A stretch of 64,000 bases of DNA, from the NCBI GenBank assembly GCA_018292915.2, contig JACVVK020000225.1, positions 362,001 through 426,000 of the forward strand, read 5' to 3'. The position numbers were made by a program, and so were the translations under genes. The DNA is from Batillaria attramentaria (taxonomy: Eukaryota; Mollusca; Gastropoda; Batillariidae). Of this stretch, positions 18,801 through 30,466 are shown in pieces. How positions within the stretch are numbered: position 1 is the first letter of the stretch; every line of letters starts with the position of its first letter. The notes under the pieces were generated by a model. That model was not told the origin of the DNA. It saw only the letters and a program-made list of their open reading frames with translations, and made no database searches.

Positions 18801-21545
18801 CCACAGAGGTAGGAAGAGAGGTCATGGTAAAAGTACTAAAACTAGAGTTTAGAAGACTGTGTATACAACATGTACATACATGTGCTAAATTTATGCAGTA
18901 ATACTGTGCATTTGGCACTCGGGTATGTTTCGGCTTTGGTGGTCCACACCAAATCTGCTGTGTCCAACATGATCTGTCGTAGATGTGATGAGTTTTGATA
19001 TCGTGCCACTGCGGTTGTCTGGCTGTGAAAGCATAAAATTTGTAACTTGGGTGTTGTGAGGATGAAAGTTTATTCAATACTTGTACTCACTGTACAGGCT
19101 GTTAGTATTACTACTACTACTACTAGCAGTACTAGTAGTCATAGTATAGTTTTGTAGGGTTTTGTCTTTGTCATTTCATGGTGAGGAACACTTACCCAGT
19201 GTCTGGTGACATAATAATTATGCAAAACTTATTGCAAGAACTAGAACATCAATTTTTGGCTCCCTTGTGTAACAAAGGGAGTCTATGTACTAACCCTCCG
19301 TCGTCTCTGTGTGTGTGTGTGTGTGTGTGTGCGCAGTAAATATATAGAAACCTTAACATTGGCATTTTCTCAGAATCTACAAATAGCAGAGGCACCAAAC
19401 TTGGCTTGCTGATAGAGAGTCCTAAGACCTTTCAAAATATATCACTTTGAATGACCTCTACTCAAGGTCAAGGTCACCAAAGCGGTCTGTTTGAAAATTT
19501 TACATTGGCATTTTCTTGGAATCTACAAACACCAGAGATTTTAAACTTTGCATGCTGATAGACATTGATAAGAACTTTACATATATACATGTACTCAATG
19601 GCCTTGTTTCAAGGTCAAGGCTGTACAAGCTATTTTTCGCATTTCCGCAGTAAACCTTAACATTGGCATTTTCTCAGAATCTACAAACAGCAGAGGCACC
19701 AAACTTGGCATGCTGATAGACAGCCATAAGACCTTTCAAAATATATCATTTTGAATGACCTTGACTCAAGGTCAAGGTCACTAAAGTGGTCTGTTTGAAA
19801 ATTTTACATTCACGTTTTCTTGGAATCTACAAAAGCCAGAGATTGTAAACTTTGCATGACGATAGGCATTGGTAAGAACTTCACAGACATACATGTATTC
19901 AATGGCCTTTTGTCAAGGTCAAGGCCGTACAAGCTATTTTCCACATTTCTGCAGTAAACCTTAACATTGGCATTTTCTCAGAGTCTACAAAGAGCAGAGG
20001 CACCAAACTTGGCACACTAATAGACAACCATAAGACCTTTCAAAATGTATCATTTTGAATGACCTTGACTCAAGGTCAAGGTCACTAAAGCGGTCTGTTT
20101 GAAAATTTTACATTGGCATTTTCTTGGAATCTACAAAAGCCAGAGATTGTAAACTTTGCATGGTGATAGACATTGGTAAGAACTTTACAGACATACATGT
20201 ATTCAATGGCCTTTTGTCAAGGTCAAGGCCGTACAGGCTATTTTTCACATTTCTGCAGTAAACCTTAACATTGGCATTTTCTCAGAATCTACAAACAGCA
20301 GAAGCACCAAACTTGGCATGCTGATAGACAACCATAATTCCTCTCAAAATATATCATTTTGAATGACCTTGACCTTGAGTCAAGGTCACCAAAGCTGTCT
20401 GTTTGAAAATTTTACATTGGCATTTTCTTGGAATCTACAAACACCAGAGATTTTAAACTTTGCATGATGATAGACATTGATAAGAACTTTACAGATATAC
20501 ATGTATTCAATGGCCTTGTGTAAAGGTCAAGGCCGTACTAGCTATTTTTGTGAAACCTTAACATTGGCATTTTCTCTGAATCGACAAAGAGCAGAGGCAC
20601 CAAACCTGTGGTATGCTACATGTAATAGACATTGATAATACCTATGCATACGTACCACTTTGAATGACCTTGACTCAAGGTCAAGGTCATTAAACCTGTC
20701 TGTTGTGAATTTCAATATACCGGTTTTGGAGAAACTACAAGTACTAGAGGCTTCAAACTTGGCATAATGATAGACATTGATGAGATCTCATTTGAATGAC
20801 CTTGACCCAAGGTCAGGGCCATACAAACAGTTTTAGGTAAAACTGTAATATTGCCAGGAACTAAGAAACACCAGAGACACCTTACTTGGCTTGATGATTT
20901 TTACAAACATACTCTTTTGAATGAACTTGACCCATGTCACAAGGGAGCCATGGAGGCTTCTGCCTCTCTAGTTTGTTATATTGATTTGAAATACACTTTA
21001 TACTATAGGTTACTTTTTAACTGCTTCATATAGTTCTGGTCATACACGATACAGTACTGATTTGAACTTGATTGAAAGTTACTTGTACGGCTGTCCAGTT
21101 TTGGTGGTTTTCTGTCATACTTTTCCCCCTTTTGTTTTTCAGACACTGCATGTGCTGCTTTAAAGACTTCAAAAACTTCGAGCGCTTCAACAACATTGTC
21201 CAAGTAATCTTGACTGTAGCTATTCGCTTCATCCAAACATTACCTGAAGACATCGGCAAAGAGCGTAACAAAGCACCCCAGCCAAAGCCTGAGGAGGATG
21301 AAAAGTCCTCAGCAGACAAAACAGCACAGGAACAGCCGAAAGAGGAGGCGGGCGGTGAGAAAGAAAAAGAGACTCCCAAGCCAGAGAAAGGGGATGAGTC
21401 CAAGATGGAGGTTGAGGGGGAGGAGGAGAGTGAACACTGGGAGGTGGAGGAGAAAGAGCGGCTGCTGCAGTTTGTCACCAAGATTTTCCTCATGAACTTC
21501 CCGTCATACACCGCCCACAAACACATTGTCCACAACTCCTTGGAG
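15808..21545 (+). CDS. USP34: USP34 exons 1-3: N-terminus (residues ~1-179)
   Basis: Exons 15808-15850, 18718-18808 and 21143-21545. Exon 1 encodes only 14 codons plus one base; the start is the ATG giving MCDLCADVLVLLEN, which matches the vertebrate N-terminus in position and Cys spacing. The split His and Arg codons restore the frame. Exon 3 contains HCMCCFKDFKNFERFN and a Lys/Glu-rich insert (about 70 residues, PKPEEDEKSS to MEVEGEEESEH) before FVTKIFLMNFPSYTAHKH. Introns 1 and 2 are 2.9 and 2.3 kb. Confidence 0.9.
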
Positions 21546-24500
21546 GTAACTATTTCACTTTTCAGCAAAGTCATGAAATCTTCAGTTCAGTAGCAGGCTG
21601 TGTGTTTTTAGTTTGCCTGTAAGCTTCCAGGCTGATAGTCATACACACAGGTTTTAGCTGAGTTTTTTTTAAAATATTTTTTTTTATTAGCAGCTCATTA
21701 TCATAATCACATGGTCGTATGGCAGGTTTCAGTATTTCAGTGTTTGGGTTTTTTGTACCAATGTTTTGGTAAAAGGCATCACTTTGAAAGCTGTTTACAA
21801 CAGCTCAGTCAGGGGGAGATCGGTCTTATTTTTTACACTAACAGAACTTTTCTTGTCTTTTCCCACATTAAGTGAAACGTGCACTTTGCATTGTGATCAC
21901 AGGAACTTCTATCATCAGCCGTTTTATTGAGCAAATTTTCTGGCTTCATGTTAGACTTTGAAAGTGAGCAATGAGAATATTGTTCCTTCACATTGTTACT
22001 TAGTTTTTGTTTGGGTTTTAAATTAACATCACTACACATTCTAGGAACAAGCAGAAAGTGCAAAACTGCATTCTATACAGGTCTATAAGTTGTCCACTGC
22101 TCCGCCATTGACAGCTTGAGCAGCTCTGAGAATGTTGAGAGTGCATGTGAAGAATGCATGCTGTTTCTCAGTTTGGCATAATGTTTTCTTTGACTGTGAG
22201 GATTTCCGCCTGTTTTTGGGGGCGTCCTCTCCTTGTGTCATACGTGCATTCCAGAAAATAACGTAAAAGTGCCTGTCTTGGCACTTTCTTTCCAGGAGCT
22301 TTCTCAACATGAAACCAGTGCTCTGAATAACTACTGTGAAATCGCTGTGAGTTCTTTGGTTATTCGCTTTGTACATATGTATTCATATTATTACTATTAT
22401 GTACTATAAATATATATATTCCTTCCGTAGCAGTATGACTGCATTCTGTCCTCCTCATGCTCACTGTAGAGCATCTATAGCAGTTTCTGATGTTCCGTTC
22501 AATGTGCCTGTTTCAAAACTGTAGCACTGGAAACCTTCAGCATGCCTTGTGAAAATGTTTCCATCATATTTCTGTTGAAACTTGCAACTTTTTGTTTATG
22601 GTTATGATTATGTGTTCTTTTTTTTTTTCTTTTTTTTTAAATGCATTTTTCTCTTAGAAAGTAATGTTTGAAGTTAAGAGAATGTTTACTTTGCCGGTGG
22701 AACGGCTGTGAAAGCTTTGAGGTACTTTTTGTAGGCAGGGTGTGTGGATTGAGTGGACTGTCTAGATCTAAATATTCTGCACAGTTCTGGTCTGTGGTGT
22801 GAAATTGGTGTAATTGTTTTAATCTTTTTCTTTTTTTTAAAAATCTTCCTCGTACGTATGGAAAATTTTGCCAAAGAAAGTCAAGTAAATTGGTTTTATT
22901 TTGGTTGCTGTGTGACATGTGAAGTTTGCACTTGTGAAGAGGATTTGAGAGAACACTGGCATGATCAAACATTTCTTGACAGGTAGTGAGGTACTGTATT
23001 AAACATGCGAGACTGCTGGTAGTGTGGTACGCTCGCTTAATTTAGTGGAAGATATCTGCCAAATCAGGGTTTGCTTCTTTCTTTTTTCCTATTTTTTACC
23101 CACCTTCATTCTAAGGATACATATTGTGGCATGATGGTTTCTCTAGACAAGCCAGAAATTTTCACTCATGAATTTTCAGTTATGTTGGGTCCGAGTCGTT
23201 CGTCCTACATGGCAGCAGTCCTACGTGTCGATAGTCCGAATGTTCAGTAGTCCTATGATTGATTGTCCTACGTGCCAGTATTCCTAAATTACTCAAAGTC
23301 TCGTCAGTCCTGCGTATTAGTCCTACGTGTCGATAGTTCTATGCTCCCACAGCTTTTTCCAGTAGAACTATTGACACGTAGGACCAACACCTAGGACTGA
23401 CAGTACTTTGAGTTAGGACAATTAACACTTAGGACGACTACAAAAAGGACTACATGTATGAAAAGAAAAGCAACACCGATACAATATGCGTAAAATTAAA
23501 TAGACTATCGACACATAGAACTGTTGACTGTAGGACTGCCGACGACCCCCGTTATGTTCAGTTAAAAAATCATATAAAAAGCACCATCTGGCTGTCTCAG
23601 TGTCTGAGATAGCTTGATTGTTAGCAGCAGGCGTTGCGGGAATTGCAAGATTACCAGTAGCAGACCTGTTCCAGAGTGATTGATCCTGGAGTGCTTGTCT
23701 TGAAATTTGTGTGGTTTGATGCCGTATGTCTCTGAGATGCATGTCACAGTAGCATGACAGAAAACACTAACTCTTAATCAAGACGATAAAGACTTAATTC
23801 TAGAATTCATGAACACACCCGTAAGAGGAGAGAGAACCTGGCAGTCACTAACTCAGTAACTGTAGTCAGTAGCCAATTAATTTTGACATGGGGTTCTTGC
23901 ATGCTGAACTACAGTGGCTCCACTGCTGTAAAAACTACAGGAAAGTGGCTTACAACCACTTTTGTGTGACACAGACAGTGTTTAACTTGGGAGAGATTTT
24001 GGCTTTTTTTTTTTTTAACTGCCAGTAAGACTGAATATCACACCCTCTTGAACTGTGTTTAACTTGGGAGAGATTTTGGGTTTTTTTTTTTTTTAACTGC
24101 CAGTAAGACTGTGAATATCACACCCTCTTGAACTGTGTGAAGTACACTACCCGTGTCTCGTAACTGAAAGTGGGATTGGGAAAGGCGTGCTTGTGGATCA
24201 TGATGAGCAAGTACTCCATCATAGGTCATGCGCACAAACTTTTGTTATTTTAATTTAATTTTAAAGTTTTACTTCCAGTCATCAGTCACAGTAGTTCTGC
24301 GTTCATTCTTTCCTGAGACACCGGATCAACTTTCTGGTTGTCATTTTATTTATTAGAGTACATATATATATCTATAATGTATGTATTTGAACCAGTAGTT
24401 TCACTTGATGACTTGTCGAGGAATTTTCTTGTTGTCTTGTGCGGGCAGCAAGTTCTGACATTTTTTTCTATTTGAATTTTGATCATCTCTTGTTCAGTTT

Positions 24501-25395
24501 CAAGTCTTTTGGTTAATTTTCAATAACATGTGCTACAAAGCACATTTTTTTTCTGGCAAAGAGAATGTGCATCACACCTTTTTCTTCTGAAAATATTCTC
24601 TGCTTCACTTGAATTACAATGTCAATGTGTAGAAAAGTTTATGCGCTGGATGCATGCCAGCGCACATGCGTACCAGTGTCTTTATAATTATCTCTGTTCC
24701 TGTTTGGCCATGTATACTTGTATCTAGATGAGCATATATGATATACACCCAGTACACAGCGCAATTATTGATTACCGGAAACCCTTGCAGATGTAAAGCT
24801 GAGTCTATGCATACTTCTGCGGAGAAGAGACAGCTCCTGACCTGTTCCCCCCCCCCCCTCCACACACACACATACCTACACACACACACATATTTCTCCA
24901 AGATTTCTATTTTCCAAAAGGCAAAATAAATGTTACTTTCCTTCCGGTGATATCAAAGTATGATATTGCTGTGTGGATAGGTGCGTAAATTTGCATTCTG
25001 TACAGTCTGTCCATCACTGTATTGCTTTGTTTCATGCACTGTTAGTGTTAGGCAAGAAGTACCAGCTTCAAGTAGACAGAAGCCAGCCAGCCATTCGATA
25101 AGTTTAGGAAACTGTTGGTAGTTTAGTTTGCTGTATCAAGAATGACCTCTTCCTGAAACTGAAATAGAAAATAACAGAAAGTGAATCACAGGCAGTTTCT
25201 GTGAACTATCACTTCTTCGCTTCCATTGTGCTTGTTTGCCATGCAGACATGCACCAGTGTACATTTCTAAGGCAAACGCACAGCATCAGGTACCTGGTAT
25301 TAATTCATTGACAAAGCTATGGCTGGTGTTGAAAAATAATTTATGACAGAAATGGGGTTTGCATGCACAATGCCTTTTCTCCTTCCTCTCCGACC

Positions 25396-25433
<38 letters not shown>

Positions 25434-25436
25434 CCC

Positions 25437-25505
<69 letters not shown>

Positions 25506-28500
25506 CTACCCATACCTCTTTCCGTACATTTTCTGTACTGTACTGTAATCAAACTGAGTAAATGTTCGTAATGTGATTTTGCTGCAGGATCCAGAGTCGC
25601 CCCTGTACCTTCTTCGCAACGTCTGCTTCCTGTGCGACAGCAACGGCATCCAGGCACTTCGTCAGTGTTTTGAGAAAGCCACACCCGAGACCTTGTCCTT
25701 CAACTTTGCTCATATTCTCATCACACTTATAGCCAATGTGAGTTACTTTTTATTTTATTCATGCATGTTTTGTTTATTTGTTATTGTGCTAGTTGACTTC
25801 ATTGTTGTTGATAATGCTGGAGTATTAAAGAAACGTTAGGAATTTCGACACGTACCATTAGCAGGGTTGCACATTTAAGTCGGTCCCAGGACATTGACCT
25901 ATAAAAATTTAAAATGTCCTATTTTTCCCACCTCAAGCGGACATTTGTCCTATTAAAATTTTTATTGCCACTAAGTGGCCAGGACACTGTGTCCTATCAC
26001 TTTGCTGTTTCCAGGACACTTTGTCCTATAGAAGGTGTGGAAAATGTGCAACCCTGCATTAGAATTCAACAGATGTTGAAAACACTCACACTCCGAGGGA
26101 TGTAAAGTGAACCTACCTGTCCCTCCTTTCTTTGCCAGAGGACATGCTTGTAATTGTATGCTTGACCTCAGATAGGGGGCAGACATGCTTGAGGGAGTGA
26201 CAGCCTTTATCTCTTAAAGGCCGTGCAAAAATTGCAGTTTTACTTGAAATCTTCAGATCGCTAGGAGCCACTTCAAGCCACTATTAGTGTCACAATACAA
26301 TCTGCAGCGGTCTTGAGCCTAGCATGAAGGCCCATGCCTTGTGTAATAGTGGCTTGAAGTGGCTCCTACTGGTGTGCAGTGGCTTGTTCTTTTTAACAAG
26401 TCTTATATATTGGGCAGGGATGGTCGGGCTTGGGCTCGTAAGAGTTATAAATTTATAAATGTGAAGAATGTGGGATAAATTTGGGTCTTTTTTGTCGTCC
26501 TTTCTAAATTCTTGCAGCTTAAAATCACTGAAAAGGATAGTTTGTGTTTACATGTAGTTTTGTTGTTTTGCAGTTGAGGATGTGGATGAATATACCTACA
26601 GTGTTGCAGTACATTATCCCCTTGAGATCGGCAGTCATCAGGTATGTGGATTTTTTATTTTATAATTTTTTTTTAGGGGAATCAGTAAGAGGGTCCAAAA
26701 GGGACCGTTTTGGAAGGTTTGCTTTTTTTTTTCCCCTTCCATCATAATCTTCCCTTTGTTCCAATGTTTTGCTCTTCTTCTTTTTTTTAATCATTACAGT
26801 GTTTCTCTCTTTGTGGATTGTCTCTTTTGTTCCAATGTTTTGCTCTTTCTTTTTTTTTAATCATTACAATGTTTCTCTCTTTGTGGATTGTCTCTTTTGT
26901 GAAACACAGCACATGGTGTTCACTCATACATTCACTCATGCACACACGCACACATGCACAGGCACAGGCACACACACATGCACACGCACACACACGCGGT
27001 GGCTGAGCGAGAGAACTACTGTGTCCCAGCGGCGGGTGGTCAGCATATCATTGCGCGTATGGCATTGTTTGCAGGTACATGTGCAAGTTGTCAGATGCAG
27101 ACTTGCGCCTTGCGGGCAATCGTAGCATGACAGACTTGATGTGGGCTGCAGTGAAGGAACCCCTGGACACGCACTTCACTTTTGACCGCGAGGGGCTGGC
27201 ACTGGCCTTCAAGTACTTCACGTGCTCCACGCTTACCATCCGCCTTACTGGCATCGCGCAGATCAATGTAAGCTGTGAAATCGTTTTGTTGTGTTTAGAC
27301 ATCGTGTTGAGTATTATTATTGGGTTGTGGTGTTAGCTTTCATGTATGCGGGGGCTCGTAGGGCTGCATTTTTGCTTGAGACAAAAATTATGGAGTACGT
27401 AGTTGTCATTTGAAAGTCTTGTGATACATCTGCTGTTGTATTTTACAACACTGTAGCATCAGTCACACTCACAGTGATTTTGTGTAACACACACTGTGAG
27501 TGTGACTGATGCTTGATTTTTGTTATTGCTGTTGATATTGTTGGGAAAATAACTTGTTTGCCTTGTTTTTCAGAACCAGATCAACATGTACAATGAAACC
27601 TGTAATAACGAAAGTACCGTGGATCCAGAGAGGTGAGTTTGGGCTGCCACGTCAGTTCGTGACAGTTTCATAACAACTGGTATTCGCCCAGTATTTTTAA
27701 ATTCCTGAGGTTTTCTGTTCTCATTAAACAAATAGGTGTTTACTGCTGAACTTGTGAAGTAACCATCTCACAGTGTGAGCGTAAATGAAGAGAGCATTAG
27801 GCAGTATACTGGTGATCAGTGGAGAAAAGAGCTGAGGAGATGTGGCTGGGACTTTTATCTTCCATTTTTTTTTTCTCTCTTTCTTGGACATTGGTGTGTA
27901 TTGTATACTGTATCGCATCGATCTGTTTTGAGTTTTCTGTCTATTCAGTTGACTGGGGTTTTTTCTTAATGCTTAATCTAAACGAAGTTCCCTGAGTGGT
28001 CACTATAATTGAGTCTGTATCAAGCAGTGCTCTTCCCAGGTTTGGTGACGAGCTTGCACAGTGGCTGTTGGACAACAAGATTGTGGAGCATATCTTTGGG
28101 CCTAATCTTCACGTTGAGGTGAGCGTTGGTATTTATTGATGTTTCTTTCTTCATGATTTAAAAAAAAAAAATTTTTGTTTTTTTTTTTGTTTTTGATTTT
28201 TTTGTTTTGTTTATCCGGTGACTCCGCAAGGTGGTCCAATCAAGCCACCAATCCTAGTATTCGTATAACTTGCTTAACATGTTGTGGGACAGTTGGACTT
28301 ATTTAAGACGCTAACCTCTATTTGTAATGCTTTGGGTTCTTTTTTGGGAAGTAGATTTTTGGAATCAGTATTGTGTCTCAAAATTTTGCATAAATTTAAA
28401 TCAAAGTTGGTTTGGTTGTTAGAATTATCTATCTTCATTTTGAGTGAATCACTTGGTGCTTAAAAAGGAACTCTCTCTCTCTCTCTCTCGATGAAGTATC

Positions 28501-30398
28501 TGAATGGTGTACCCAAAATCATATGATAATCAGCGTCCCCAAAACAAAGAGCATGCTAATAACTGCCCGCCAAAAACACCAGCGGAAGCCTCTACCTCTC
28601 AAACTATCTCTCGGCTCAGAGCCCATACACCAAGTGTCAACGCATCGCCTTTTGGGCGTTACAGTGGACGACCAATTGAAGTGGGAGCCGCACCTAGAAA
28701 AACTTAGTAAAACCCTGTCTAAAAATCTTTTTCTCTTAAGTAAACTTAACCGCATAGTTAGCCACGACAGTTGCAAAGTTTTCTTTCACGCACATATAAA
28801 AAGTCATATAGATTACGCCTCCAACCTCTGGGACAAATGTGGTGATATTCACTTGAAAAAGATCAATTCTCTCTATAAACGTGGTATAAAGCTTTTACAT
28901 CCTGGGCCCTTACCCACAGAAGAAAAACTTAGAGCGCTCGAACTTCTCCCCCTTACCAAGCATCTTGAGTTCAACCGGTGTGTTTTCATGCACAAGATAG
29001 TCCACTGTAAGGCTCCTCCATATCTTACCACGTTTTTTCAACCAAGTCAGCGACACAACGCAAGAAATGGCGTGTTCCAATTACCATTACCTAGATTGGA
29101 CATTTTTAAAACAAGCCTCTCATTCTCTGGGTCACTTTCATGGAACCAGTTGCCAGCATACTTAAAATGTACCCCGAAGCTTCATTCATTTAAAACTCAA
29201 CTTCTCAGATACTTACGTAAGTCATAGGTCCACGAACAATATCTGAACCGTGCTAAATTACTCGTTATCAGATGGCACTATTACATGTTACCTTTTTACA
29301 AGTTATTTTGTATACTACAATTTCAAACACCATGCTATCTACTTCTTCACCTATTTTCCGATGTGTTTCCTTTGAATTTCTTGCGCTTCTTTGTATCTTT
29401 GCATGTTTGTTTTTTTTGTTTTTGTTTTTTCTACTTTCTTATTAGATTACTCCCTTTGTGCCTGGTATACTTTTTTTTTTTGTAATGTTAGCCTTTATTT
29501 TTTTAGTGTTCGTAGATTAGCAGGACAGCTTGTAAGATAGGCAGACCATGCCTACAAGTCTTTATCCTGAAATAAACGTTTCAGTCAGTCAGTCAGTCAG
29601 TCTCTCTCTCAAACTCTCTCAAAATCATACGTGTTATTATTTTTGTTTCGGCCTTCAGATTATCAAGCAGAGTCAGATCATCCTAGCTTTCCTGGCCATG
29701 GAGGGACGGATCACCAACGAGCACATTGACTGCATCTGGGCGGCCAGCCAGCTGAAGCACTGCAGCAAGCAGGTCTACGACATCCTGATCCCTCTGATCA
29801 AGAGCCTGGAACTCCAGCCCAACAGACACCTGCTGGAGCTCGTCTCCTCCCTCGACCCTTCAGCACACACAGAATCGGTCAGTATGCAGCTTGGGAATGG
29901 TCCTTGGGGAATAATCTTAGTTGTCCTCTTCTTTTGTGTTTCTTTGGGTTGTGAGTATGTTCTTTGCCCAGAGGGGTGGAATGCCTTGGCAGAGTCGGTA
30001 TCACTCCAGTTTCACTGCTGTAATAGGATGTATTCTGTATGCATAACTGTTGAGAGAGCCTTACTACTTTCTTGTCGGTACTTTGATGCTTCTTGCTTGC
30101 AAGAGACATTCTATGATGTCCAATTTTTGGAGTATCTGATTTTGGTATGGATTTCTGTTCCTGTGATTGAAGAATTTGATGTCAGTTGTGCGCAGTTCGT
30201 CATAATTCCCATTGGCCCAAAGTGACGACTCAGAGTGGACCCCCCCCCCCCCCCCCCCCCCCCCCCTTTCTCCATGTGGCTAAAAGTAATGCGTCATTGG
30301 ACAGCTTGACCGAATTCTTACCAGATCTCTGGTCTGTGCACCGCTTTGCAACGTGATAGTCATGCACCCTATGCACTTTCTTTTGCAGATAACTTGAA

Positions 30399-30466
<68 letters not shown>

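Larger units (their letters stand above)
21546..25587. other. USP34 intron 3
   Basis: The longest intron. It holds the MITE at 23187-23550, a two-copy tandem duplication at 23974-24138 (GTGTTTAACTTGGGAGAG) and the C-run/CA microsatellite at its end. I searched for a small phase-0 exon matching the segment that is missing relative to vertebrate USP34 and did not find one. Confidence 0.6.

Noticed and set aside
21026..21574. 182-residue minus-strand frame opposite USP34 exon 3
   Set aside because: It is the antisense shadow of a conserved coding exon; its Ser-rich content mirrors the Glu/Lys-rich insert.
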